A DNA stretch of 64,000 nt, taken from NCBI GenBank assembly GCA_021292165.1, contig CM037877.1:35799142-35863141 (forward strand), given 5' to 3'. The position numbers were made by a program, and so were the translations under genes. The stretch is from Shinisaurus crocodilurus. Taxonomy: Eukaryota; Chordata; Lepidosauria; Squamata; Shinisauridae. Positions 22,961-33,024 of this stretch are shown here, piece by piece; position 1 is the stretch's first letter; each line of letters begins with the position of its first letter. A model generated the notes under the pieces. It did no database searches, was not told the DNA's origin, and saw only the letters and a program-made list of their open reading frames with translations.

Positions 22961-23120
22961 TGATATTACAAAATTGGAAGGAACAATACTCACCTCCTAT
23001 AATGCAATGGTTTGAGGACCCTACAACACTTTTGCTATATGAATGGGTGGCATATACATGCCAACTTCAAATGGATACCTATTTGGATATTTGGTCTGCT
23101 TTTGTTGAAGCCTATGTATA
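22506..23120 (+). pseudogene. L1 LINE ORF2 C-terminal fragment, interrupted
   Basis: The frame 22485-22850 carries GATANASFKHMFWQC, like the Cys-rich L1 ORF2 tail ('CWRC...H-FW-C'). After an interruption at about 22853-22965 the same protein resumes in another frame with LILQNWKEQYSPPIMQWF, LLYEWVAYT and DIWSAFVEAY, again L1-like ('IL--WK', 'W-PF'). The insertion is a short L2-type 3' tail plus microsatellite. At least one Cys codon of the motif is lost. Non-functional. Confidence 0.75.
22853..22965 (+). repeat. L2-type tail with palindromic (GAT)n(CAT)n microsatellite
   Basis: A 45-bp hairpin tail ('gttaaccacccagagagctt', then 'tggctattgagcggtataga') leads into about eight gat units followed directly by about thirteen cat units. 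The two runs are reverse complements and can fold into one hairpin. The poly-Asp/poly-His open frame crossing it is an artefact. Confidence 0.8.
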
Positions 23121-23729
23121 ATTGCTAGAAAGTTGTATGCATTTCATACAAATTCATGTACATATATTTAAAAAACGGGGGGGGGGGATTATTATTTTTT
23201 ACTAATTAAAAAATATCAGTTAAATACTAGATGAGCTTTTGGATAGTGGGCCTACATAATCACTCTAATCAGCAAGGAAGTTATGTGTGCATAATTGATG
23301 TGTGCAAATATGCATCTGAATACGTACATCAACATCATGATGCTCATCTGTGCCAGATTGAACTGACTGCATGTTTCTTTTGATGCAGATGGAGATGCGC
23401 ATCTTCATCCACATCAGACACCCCTATCAAGTTCAGTGTGAGCCAGATAAGCATTGTAATGTTGTCAGCTGTGCACACAGTTTTTCTTGCTGTAGTAAGT
23501 AAAACAGGTTTATTGCTAAGTTTAGATTATAAAATAAATTTCATAGACATTAAGAACCTGGTATCTTTAAGAAAGAAAAGAACTTCTGATGTCTTTGAAT
23601 GTGTTCCTCTGCTTAATGGAATGTTAGAAATTAGTAACACTTTCTGTAGGTGAATACGTTTATACTGCTTTATAGTATAGCATGGTCACCAAGTTCAGTG
23701 AAAATGGATGGCTGTCACTTTTTTTTCAG
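23121..23729. other. AP3B1 intron up to the next acceptor
   Basis: No element recognised. It ends in a T8 tract and cag acceptor. Confidence 0.6.
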
Positions 23730-23827
23730 GTGGTGATGGCAATTGCCCAGCTTTATTGGCATGTGGCACCTAAATCTGACGCTGGTATTGTTGCTAAATC
23801 ATTAGTACGTTTACTTCGCAGTAACAG
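23730..23827 (+). CDS. AP3B1: AP3B1 internal exon
   Basis: 98 bp, from ttttcag|GTG to AACAG|gtaaat, ending after two bases of an Arg codon completed by the next exon. It encodes [19 protein letters not shown] and then SLVRLLRSN, helices of the adaptin solenoid. VMA-AQLY is the strongly conserved beta-adaptin signature. The following intron is 873 bp. Confidence 0.95.
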
Positions 23828-24700
23828 GTAAATTAAGTATACTCTTTCTAATAGCTGCCAACTGATTCTCCCATCAGTGGTGCGTATGCAGTTATGAAAA
23901 TTTAAACCCTACTCAACTATCTACTGTAAAGAGACAAGCTGAAATGTATTAAAAATAGTTTTTATTTCTATAGGAAAAGTAATTTAGGTATTAATCATTC
24001 ATGGATATGAACAATATTTACAAAATTTGAAAATTATTAATAGTATTTAATGAGCTTGATTTTATAAAACTTCGTGGGAATGTAGTTTACAGTATTATTA
24101 TACTCATACAGTATAAATTTTGCTCACTAAACAATGGAAGTGGGATTTAGAGATCGAACTACAGGATTTGTGCACACACTCTCCTGTCACCACTCTCACA
24201 TGTTAATTCCCTGCTCTCCCCCACCCCCTTTATCCTGGTTTGTCCACCCATATTAAAATAAAATGAAACCAGGTGTGTTTCTGTAAACTCACTTTGAGAA
24301 TCTGAGTTTAATTTGGATTCTCAAAGGTTAGGTTAGGCGTGTACCAGAGTTCTTTCCAAGCCAGCTTGGCAATGTTTGCAGTAACATGGACCCAGTTAGT
24401 ACTTTAAATTATGAGACTTGGACATTTCATTATGGATTTTGATTGGTAGTAAAATTCACTGCTAGTACTGGCAACCAAACTCTTGCATACACTTTTGACA
24501 TTGTTTATAGACAAATATTGTGTGTAAATGATGTTTGCAGATTCCAGCCTTTTAAATACATATTCAAAAGCTGCCTAAGAGCATTCTAGTAATTTATATA
24601 AGCACAATCTTAAAATTTGATATCTAGTTCTTTTTTCATTAAATTTTTAGGGAGAGATACTTGAGAAAGATGCATATTAATTATCAATATTTACTTCTAG

Positions 24701-24755
24701 GGAGGTACAGTACATTGTACTCCAGAATATAGCAACCATGTCGATCCAGTGCAAG
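24701..24755 (+). CDS. AP3B1: AP3B1 internal exon (short)
   Basis: Only 55 bp: one base completing the split Arg, then 18 codons reading EVQYIVLQNIATMSIQCK. It lies between ctag and gtttgg. The residue before the final Lys is Cys. My recollection of mammalian AP3B1 has Arg there, a tolerable difference if correct. It is separated from the next exon by a very short 95-bp intron. Confidence 0.93.
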
Positions 24756-24850
24756 GTTTGGCATATTGAATATATAAATTCAAATTTGTAATATTTTAAC
24801 CTCAGTACAATTGCTAATATTGATTTGTGTTTGCATCTTTCCCTCCACAG

Positions 24851-24922
24851 GGCATATTTGAGCCTTACTTGAAGAGTTTCTATGTTAGGTCAACTGATCC
24901 AACTATGATCAAGACATTAAAG
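24851..24922 (+). CDS. AP3B1: AP3B1 internal exon
   Basis: 72 bp, 24 codons, phase 0 on both sides (ccacag|GGC ... AAG|gtatat). It reads [19 protein letters not shown] and then IKTLK. The FYVRS-DPT block is diagnostic of beta-adaptins and lies in the middle of the trunk solenoid. Confidence 0.95.
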
Positions 24923-25603
24923 GTATATTTGTTTTATGTAAAATTATTACTGCTCTTAATCGGATGAATAGATGTGTTCCTTCAGTGTTGGCCTTGACAA
25001 TACTGCTTTGCTAATATTAAAACAAAAAGAACAAAGTTGTCAAGGTTCTGTTAGTTTAAAAAAATGACTTTAATTTAGCTCTGCTAATGTCAGAGGACAG
25101 AAACATGAGATAGACAGCTGTTATGTTTAGTGTGTTTAAACAATCTGTTGAATTGGAAGGTAAGACTGATAGCACAGGAGGAGAGATAGCAGGGGAAAAG
25201 AGAAGAACTTCCTGATGTATTTTGGAATATTTATTTTTTGGAAATAAGTGCTGTGGTTTTAGACAAGCCTGTGTTTTTATTAGATTTCCACCATTGCAAA
25301 CACAGATGTGGAATTATAAATTGAGTACAGAATGAAGTGTCCTGAGGGAGACTGCTCTGCAGTAGTTGACAAATTTTGGCTGGCCTTCCTGGCTTACCAA
25401 AAATGGGCTATCTCCAGGGTCTTGTCCCTGATATCTGTTAAGTCTCTGAAACATAGCATGAGGTCAGGGGAAAATCTCCTGCTCCTCTCTCCAGCTCTAA
25501 GGTTGGGTTTTGTTTTGTTCAGTGATAATTCTGAATGGTTTAGAGCGTAGAAAACATTTTCTGTTCTACCAGCTTTTCCTAAACAATTTACGCTCTCTTC
25601 TAG

Positions 25604-25666
25604 CTTGACATCTTAACTAACTTAGCAAATGAAGCCAACATATCAACTCTTCTCAGAGAATTTCAG
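25604..25666 (+). CDS. AP3B1: AP3B1 internal exon
   Basis: 63 bp, 21 codons (cttctag|CTT ... CAG|gtttgt), reading LDILTNLANEANISTLLREF and then Gln. The K-L(D/E)IL--LA-E-N sequence across the exon junction is a conserved beta-adaptin helix. The downstream intron (25667-34820) is almost wholly made of two transposon-derived insertions. Confidence 0.95.
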
Positions 25667-25879
25667 GTTTGTACATTATTTGTATTTTTACTGCATGAAA
25701 CTTCACTTGATGTGTGTGTTTAAGCTGATTTCAGATGGTCTTGCATAGGAAAAGCAGCACTCCTTTAAAGGTTTGAAACTTTGATTCACAGATTACAAAA
25801 TAGAATTTGTTTGATACTGCTACAGCGAGCACCTTTAAAGGGTGAAATTTCTTTCTTTTTAATTTTTACTGCACAAAAA

Positions 25880-28112
25880 ATAATATAAACTTTCAGTAAT
25901 CAATCTTTACAAATTCTTCAATACTCATGCTGTAACCTAGAGTCTTAAACATATATACCGTATTGTACAAATAACCAGTGGTAATTACCCCCCTACAATC
26001 TCAGGGGTTTAGCATCCACCCAACTTGCTGTATTGTGCTTTATAGAGTTAATGAAAATCTTCCTCTGTTTTTTCTTTTTCTTTATGGAGTTGCTGCAGCC
26101 TTTCCTCTTATTTTTGAGATGGCTTTCAAGTAAGCCTTCCTCTCCATCTTTTCTTTCTGAGTGGCTTAAAGCATTATTCCTCCTTGGAATGATTTCCAGA
26201 ATCCTGATATTCACAATATCCTCACTTATTTTCCCAACAAGAAACCGGTTTGGAATTCTTGTTTCGTGCATAATTGCCTTTATCAAGGGTCTGAAGGATA
26301 GTCGTGGGCTGTATCAGTATCAATACATTCTATAATACAAAAACATTTGTTGCAGTGTTGCTAAACATATTTACAAAACAGTCAACCACCACAAATCCCA
26401 ATATTTTACTTACGTTATCTTTTATGTGGGTTGCTATTACGCTTAAATCCTATAGTGGCCATACTGTTGCATGCATGTATATGTACTCTATAGACAGCTG
26501 TAAATCATTTCAGCAGAACCAATTAACGCTCCCTCAAGGCTATTACAATTAATTGAGTATTTTGGGAGTTACCCTGCAAGATACTCCTAAGGATATATCC
26601 ACCCCCATATACTGGTTAGTTTACAATATCTATCCTTACTTTGACGTATACTGGGTGGTTTCAAATCCTCAACCCTCACCAAATCACAAGGCTTTACTTC
26701 ATTTATTAAGGGGCAATGCATACATACCCATTTCCAATCTGACTGAACAGAAAAAACCAGAATAAGATATCCTCCTTAATATAATATACATCTTAATGTT
26801 TATAATTTACATTTAAGTCTTCCAACCCTGGAGGTATACCTACTGCAAGAACCTTAATGATTTACAAGGGGTGATGCATATAACCCCGTATGTCCATTAA
26901 TACATTATAATGGTGAGTGATAATGCATGTAACACCATTATTCAAAATTTACATTCCATGCTCCTATCTTTGGGGAGTTGTCTGCTGATATCTTATTCTA
27001 CTAGAAGTTATGTACGGCTCCCCTAACTTAACTAGCTGACACCAAAGGAGAATCACGGAAATACAAGTTTTACCAAAAAAGTGTGAAAACACCACCGTGA
27101 TCAGAACTTTCTTTCATCTGTTTTTCATTTTTTTACAATGCATGTTGCAATATTAAATTTGTTGTATTAATATAAACTTTCAGTGATCAATCTTTACAAA
27201 TTCTTCAATACTCATGCTGTAACCTAGAGTCTTAAACATATATACCGTAATTGTACAAATAACCAGTGGTAATTACCCCCCTACAATCTCAGGGGTTTAG
27301 CATCCACCCAACTTGCTGTATTGTGCTTTATAGAGTTAATAAAACTCCCTTGAGGGAGCGTTAATTGGTTCTGCTGAAATGATTTACAGCTGTCTATAGA
27401 GTACATATACATGCATGCAACAGTATGGCCACTATAGGATTTAAGCGTAATAGCAACCCACATAAAAGATAACGTAAGTAAAATATTGGGATTTGTGGTG
27501 GTTGACTGTTTTGTAAATATGTTTAGCAACACTGCAACAAATGTTTTTGTATTATAGAATGTATTGATACTGATACAGCCCACGACTATCCTTCAGACCC
27601 TTGATAAAGGCAATTATGCACGAAACAAGAATTCCAAACCGGTTTCTTGTTGGGAAAATAAGTGAGGATATTGTGAATATCAGGATTCTGGAAATCATTC
27701 CAAGGAGGAATAATGCTTTAAGCCACTCAGAAAGAAAAGATGGAGAGGAAGGCTTACTTGAAAGCCATCTCAAAAAATAAGAGGAAAGGCTGCAGCAACT
27801 CCATAAAGAAAAAGAAAAAACAGAGGAAGATTTTCATTAACTCTATAAAGCACAATACAGCAAGTTGGGTGGATGCTAAACCCCTGAGATTGTAGGGGGG
27901 TAATTACCACTGGTTATTTGTACAATTACGGTATATATGTTTAAGACTCTAGGTTACAGCATGAGTATTGAAGAATTTGTAAAGATTGATTACTGAAAGT
28001 TTATATTAATACAACAAATTTAATATTGCAACATGCATTGTAAAAAAATTAAAAACAGATGAAAGAAAGTTCTGATCACGGTGGTGTTTTCACACTTTTT
28101 TGGTAAAACAAG
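25880..28112. mobile_element. Complex inverted/direct repeat element, possibly Penelope-like
   Basis: Three modules are present in several orientations. X (25884-26050) recurs in direct orientation at 27171-27342 and inverted at about 27839-28007. Y (26051-26538) recurs inverted at 27347-27838. Z (about 27075-27170) recurs inverted at about 28008-28112. The copies are almost identical by eye, for example one substitution and one indel between the two direct X copies. The segment 26539-27070 is single-copy and non-coding. Paired long repeats in both orientations are known for Penelope-like retroelement termini, and Y holds a hammerhead-like fold (27598-27654 and 26233-26289). No reverse transcriptase was seen, so the family is unproven. 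The ~100-codon frames inside Y match nothing I know. Confidence 0.6.
27598..27654 (+). ncRNA. Hammerhead-ribozyme-like fold (degenerate core)
   Basis: CCC (27598-27600) can pair with GGG (27652-27654). TTGATAA follows where CUGANGA is expected. GCA-ATTA-TGC (27610-27619) makes a short stem II. GAAA is at 27622-27625. CAAGAA (27626-27631) pairs with TTCTTG (27644-27649), then UU precedes stem I. The order is that of a type I hammerhead, but the first core block differs from consensus. A second copy lies on the minus strand at 26233-26289. Activity is not claimed. Confidence 0.35.
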
Positions 28113-28418
28113 TTATAGATGGGCAAAACTTGCAGAATATTGCTCCCCGTAGATTAGAATACCAGAAAGGGATTATCTTGCTTCTAGTGATATTTCTGTA
28201 TTGACACACACTGCTGTTGACCTAAGGTAATTAGTTTTGGGGCATATTAATATCTAGCATACATATGTTTCTGTAATGTTCCAAATAGAAGCTAGGTTTT
28301 CTCTTCTATAGCAATTGTTTTAGTGTCTCTGGTTCAGTGTGTGAGTGAGTGAGTCAGATTCCTGCTGGTTAAGTGGACAGAAATGTTTCTGAAAATAATG
28401 CCTGAACCACACTGTTCT

Positions 28419-28568
28419 TCTTCGTGGTCTCTGTGCTTCACACACATATGGGTTCTCTGCGCCTGCGCTGAGATCGATCGGAAACTTCTTCAGCTGAGAT
28501 GAGCTGGGCGGGAGCCCCTCCCCCCTGCGCGTGCTCCTTAGCGGGGCTCCCGCCCGTCTCCTCAGTTC
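28419..28568 (+). repeat. DIRS left inverted terminal repeat
   Basis: From 'ttcttcgtggtctctgtgct', then 'tcacacacatatgggttctc', to 'cccgtctcctcagttcc'. It is the inverted counterpart of 34400-34548. GC-rich with the self-complementary stretch gatcgatc. It probably carries the promoter, although no motif proves it. Confidence 0.9.
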
Positions 28569-28828
28569 CTCTTCAACCGCCTTTGCGACGAGTCACTAGG
28601 TTCTTCTCTCTACTTTCTCAAATCGAAGCTGAGTTTGTTTGTATTTCTATTACTGTTTATAGCTAATTTTCTCTCATAAAACCTTTTATTGTTCTTCCTC
28701 TTTCAGTCTTTGCTCTTATTTTCAAAAAAAAAAAAAAAAAAAATCTCCAAAAAAATCCTATCTAAACCCTCTCTCTCCCCCATTCTTATCCTGGTTATTA
28801 TATTCTATTTTCTCTAAATACTTCTAAC

Positions 28829-30928
28829 TATGCCACTTAAGGCACCCTTTAGAAAATGCCAGCGGTGTGGGACCAAAATCCCACCCGCGGACAACTATTT
28901 GCTCTGCCTGCTTTGTCTCGGGCAGGAGCACAGTCGTGGAGTCTTGCAAGCATTGTCAGGCCTTCACTAAACAGGCCAGAAAAGCCCACCAAACCAAATT
29001 GAGGGCCCTTTTGTGGGAGCAATCCAGAGGAATGGCCTGGGGGATCCCAGCCGGCCAAGAAGCCGTTAACGGACACGCTAACGGCTAAAAAACTGGCAAA
29101 GAAGGCTTGTAAGGATAAGGCGATGGTTGAGCCTGACGAGATGGCGGGCCCGTCGACTTCGTCCACTGTGGTGGTATCGAAGCGTACGGTGGCGTTGATT
29201 GAGGCTCTGACTGGTGCTCGGGATCGAGCTTCGGGACCGATTGCCCACCAGTCTGCCCCAGCTTCGACTACGTCTCCTCGAAGCCGAGAGGCTGAAAGAG
29301 AGCCAGTGACTGCGGCAGCTTCCCTGTCGGAGGGAGAGCTTGTGGCTTTGCCGGCCCAACTAGAGCAGCAGAAGGCACTGGATAGGCCCCGCTCGGGCTC
29401 GAGGGGTCCTCCACCACGATTGTCTCCTCCGGTTGAACACGCAGAGGAGCGTCGAGAATACCGCCACCGGTCACGATCCCCGCACTATCGGGCTCGTGAT
29501 TCGGCCTCTACGGCTTCGAGCCCTCGATCTCGACTCTCCCGATACCGAGATGAGAGGTTGAGGTCATGCTCCTACTATTCGGGATCGAGTTCTAGGAGCT
29601 ACTACTCGAGGTCGAGACGCTCACCAAGACGCGAGAGGTCGGAACGCCATTATTATCACCGGCGTTCCGTTTCCCCGGACAGGCACCGTGGTCGGAGGCA
29701 TTCTCCTTCACCTCGCCGAGATGCGGCTGCGTCTCGTGCCCCGGCTGAAGTGGTGAGAGAGCCGACTGCGTCGACATCGACGGCTCAACCACAGACTCTC
29801 GTGCGGCTACCGGTTGCGACTGATGTTGTTGGCCACTCCTCGTCGGGATCGGCATACCTGTCAGATTCGGACTCGGCGGCTTCCTCCTCCCACTCCACTT
29901 CACCGGACGTGCAGGTGGAGTCCAAAGACACGGTCTCCCCATCGGAGGACATGGGGAGTTTCGCCGAGCATGTTAGCCGGCTGGTGACTGCTCTGGGAGT
30001 CGAGGCGAAATCGTCGAAGGGAAAGGCCAAGGATGACATTTATGCTGTTCTTAGAACAACTCAGTCGAACCAGCTGCTCCTTCCGTTCTTGCCGACACTG
30101 TTGGAGACGGTGCAAGAAACCTGGAAGGCTCCGGCCTCAACTAAACCGACGGCCAAACGCCTGGAGTTGATGTACAAGATCCAGGAGGAAGGAGCAAAAT
30201 TTCTGTTTTCTCATCCGACCCCGAACTCGCTCATAGTCAAATCGGCGCAGTCTCCTGGGGGAAAACAGCATACCACTCCAGCAGATAAAGAGGGTAAGAC
30301 ACTAGATTCCTACGGCCGTAGGATCTATTCATCGTCTTCCCTCGGACTTAAGTTATCTAACTACGAGGCGTTGTTAGCTAGATATCAAATGTACATCACG
30401 GAGAAGCTGGGAGACCTCTGTGATTATCTGCCGGACGACAAGAGGGACCTGGCGGCTCAGTTTATAAAGGAGGCGACTAGCATCGGGGCCCTGCAAATGA
30501 ATACAGCAAGGCACCAAGTCGACAGTCACGCCAGGTCGATGGTCGGTTCCGTGGCTTTGAGGAGGAACGCATGGCTTCGCTCTACCGCCCTGACTCCCGA
30601 CGATAGGGCGAAGATCCAGGACCTCCCTTTCGACGGCGAGGGTCTATTCAATGTCTCCACGGACGACTCCCTCGACTCTGCCCAGAAAGCTCTGACGACG
30701 GCGAAGAAGATGGGGCTCGTCTGCCAGCAACCATTCCAGAGCTTCAGGCCACGGTGTTGGTCCCGGTTCCCGTTCCCGTTCCCGTCCAGGCAATACCAGC
30801 CGTCGGGTCAATACAGGGGCGGGAGCCGAAGACCCGGAGCACCGCAGCCTCAAGCGCCACAGCGGCCGTTTCAACAGCGGTCCAGGGGCAGCAGGAGGGG
30901 AGGCGACTCTGGCCGGCGTCGTCTTTGA
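28829..30928 (+). pseudogene. DIRS gag-like protein with RS-rich domain
   Basis: Putative structural protein of the DIRS element. A start at 28829 opens with MPLKAPFRKCQRCGTKIPPA and a following C-LC cluster, which looks like a small zinc-binding motif. That frame stops at 28976 (TAA). The related sequence SCKHCQAFTKQARKAHQ continues in another frame (to 29088), and the long frame 29123-30928 (601 codons) follows, so two shifts separate the N-terminus from the body. About residues 95-205 of the long frame are an Arg/Ser-rich block with SRSPHYRARD, SYYSRSRRSPRRERSERHY and HRRSVSPDRHRGRRHSPSPRR, like an SR-protein RS domain. The last ~70 residues are Arg/Gln/Gly/Pro-rich. The middle (EDMGSFAEHVSRLVTALGVE to about residue 500) is presumably the capsid-like part. 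It is broken, so probably inactive. Confidence 0.7.
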
Positions 30929-31045
30929 CTGCCTTGCCGGCCCGACCGTAGTGCCACCGACACTTCACCTCGACGGGACACCTCTGCACACTCAGACTAC
31001 TCTCTTCGGCTCTCGACTTCACCACCACCTCCAATCCTGAGGACC

Positions 31046-32463
31046 ATCACGACGGATCGATGGGTGCTAGCATCGTGGAGCACGGTTACAGGATCGAGTT
31101 CAGAGTCCTCCCCCCGTTTCTTGGGATCAAGACCACCCGTCCAACTCGGGTGCTGCTGGAGGAAGTTTCGACCCTCCTTCAAAAAGGGGCGATACAGCCG
31201 GTTCCCACAGAAAACTGTGGGACGGGCTGTACTCCAGATACTTCATCGTGAAGAAAAAAAGGAGGAGGACTCAGACCGATCCTGGACCTTCGGACTGTAA
31301 ATCTTTTATCCCACCAAAAAGATTCCGCAGGGTCACGCTCCAATCGATCCTCCCGCTACTCGAAGGAGCGATTGGTTCGCATCCATCGACCTCAAGATGC
31401 ATACTTCCACATCGCCATCCACGAAGACAGCCGGAAATACCTTCGGTTCCGAGTGGGGGACGACTCCTACCAGTTCAGTCGTTCTTCCATTCGGACTTTC
31501 CACCGCGCCGAGGGTATTCACGAAGTGTGTGGCGGTGGTGTGCGCAAGTCTAAGGGCAAGAGGTATCACCATCTTTCCCTACCTCGACGATTGGTTACTG
31601 GTGGCATCATCGAGGGTCGAGCTTCAAAGCGCTCTCGAGGAGACTCTCGATCTCATGCTCGAGTTGGGACTTTGCCTGAACGCGGAGAAGTCGGTCCTCC
31701 AGCCCGTGAGGGAGATCCAATACATAGGAGCAAGGCTAAGCGCGTTCGATGGTCGGGTGTATCTTCCAAACGAAAGGGCGTGCAATCTAATTTCCCTTGC
31801 AAACAAAGTATTCAAACAATCGATATCATCAGCTCATTTGATACAGCGACTCTTGGGGCACATGGCCTCGACAATCGCAGTCGTACGCTATGCGAGGCTT
31901 CGCATGCGACCGCTTCAGACCTGGTTTGTCCGAGCTTTCAAACCAGAAAAGGACAGACCTTCCCTCCGTCTACTAGTTCCACGAGCCGTAAGAGAGTCTT
32001 TGAGGTGGTGGCAGTTGGAGTCAAACCTACTCGACGGGGATACCGTTTCAACCTCCGGTACCGAGCAGAATACTGACAACGGACGCGTCTCTGTTCGGAT
32101 GGGGGGCCCACTCCGACGATCACGTCGTGCAAGGCACTTGGACGCCGGCGGAAGGCACCAGACATATCAATTGGTTGGAGCTAATGGCTGTCTGGAGGGC
32201 TCTGCAGGCGTTAGAGCATCATCTGACCGACCATCACATTCAGGTCGTGACGGACAATACTACGGTGGTTGCGTACTTGAACAAACAGGGAGGAACAAAA
32301 TCGGTGCGCCTCACACGGCTGACACTACGTCTATACGAGTGGGCTCTACCCCGACGGATGTCATTTGTGGCGATACATATCGCGGGGAAAACCAACATAT
32401 TGGCGGATACATTGAGCAGGGTGTCGTTGCAGTCACACGAGTGGAAGATGAACCGGCAGGTAC
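31046..32463 (+). pseudogene. DIRS reverse transcriptase and RNase H (frameshifted)
   Basis: Polymerase of the DIRS element. It begins with GYRIEFRVLPPF and LLEEVSTLLQKGAIQPVP (31060-31206), then shifts near 31210 to a frame with YFIVKKK (31241-31258) and a 'GLRPILDLRTV'-like block (about 31268-31300). After another shift the frame 31397-32060 carries STAPRVFTKCVAVV, the catalytic FPYLDDWLLVA (about 31577-31610) and LGLCLNAEKS. RNase H follows in the frame 32127-32585: INWLELMAVWRALQALE and then QVVTDNTTVVAYLNKQGG, with the E and D of the active site visible. At least three frame changes occur, so no full polyprotein can be made. The YLDD form of the YxDD box is usual for DIRS. Confidence 0.8.
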
Positions 32464-32465
32464 TA

Positions 32466-32635
32466 CCGTATTTTTCCGTGTATAAGACGCCCCCATGTAT
32501 AAGACACCCCCCACTGGGCAGTTTTGCAACCGCGCAGTTCTCTCCTTGGCTTACTTCCATGTATAAGACGACCCTCAATTTTTAGTCTAACGATTTTAGG
32601 AAAAAGTATAGTCTTATACATGGAAAAATACTGTA
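32466..32635. mobile_element. Small DNA transposon (MITE) inside DIRS pol
   Basis: A 170-bp insert with inverted ends taccgtatttttccgtgtat, then aagac / gtcttatacatggaaaaata, then ctgta. 'catgtataagac' recurs inside. DIRS coding sequence breaks off at caggtac and resumes at acttccctattcc, so a 2-bp duplication (ac) or a TA-type event are both possible. No coding capacity. Mariner-like by appearance only. Confidence 0.8.
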
Positions 32636-33000
32636 ACTTCCCTATTCCATTGGTGGGGTCGGCCGAATGTGGACTTATTCGCAACCAGCGAGAACGCGGC
32701 CTGCCCTATATTTTGCAGCAGGGCGGCGTTGGACCCGAACTCGGTGACCGACGCATTCCTGTTGGAGTGGAGCGGCAATTTCTTCTACCTGTTCCCTCCA
32801 ATACCACTTCTCACTCGTGTGCTGGCCAAGATATCATTGAACAAAACAAATTGCATCTTGATATCCCCGTGGTGGCCACATCAACCTTGGTTTTCCCTTC
32901 TACTTCGGCTGTGTCAAGGGGATTATCTGCAGCTACCTTTGCAAGACAATCTGTTGACGCAACAACAAGGCAAGGTACTCCATCCCGATCTGCATTTGTT
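32636..33000 (+). pseudogene. DIRS pol C-terminal domain
   Basis: The frame 32669-33028 reads MDLFATSENAACPIFCSR, then FYLFPPIPLLTRVLAK, PWWPHQPWFSLLLRL and DLHLLSLTAWRI. This is the region between RNase H and recombinase in DIRS (similar to methyltransferase-like or linker regions of some DIRS, not assigned here). It is intact apart from the upstream MITE and overlaps the start of the recombinase frame. Confidence 0.7.
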
Positions 33001-33024
33001 AAGCCTCACGGCTTGGAGGATCAG

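Noticed and set aside
22849..23121. Open frame with poly-Asp and poly-His
   Set aside because: It arises from the (GAT)n(CAT)n microsatellite joined to an L1 fragment; not a gene.
28417..28600. CpG island promoter of a host gene
   Set aside because: The CpG-rich stretch is the DIRS terminal repeat and recurs inverted at 34400.
29123..30928. RS-rich open frame as a host SR-protein gene or retrogene
   Set aside because: It lies between DIRS inverted termini, upstream of DIRS RT and recombinase, and its C-terminal part does not match a host SR protein I know.
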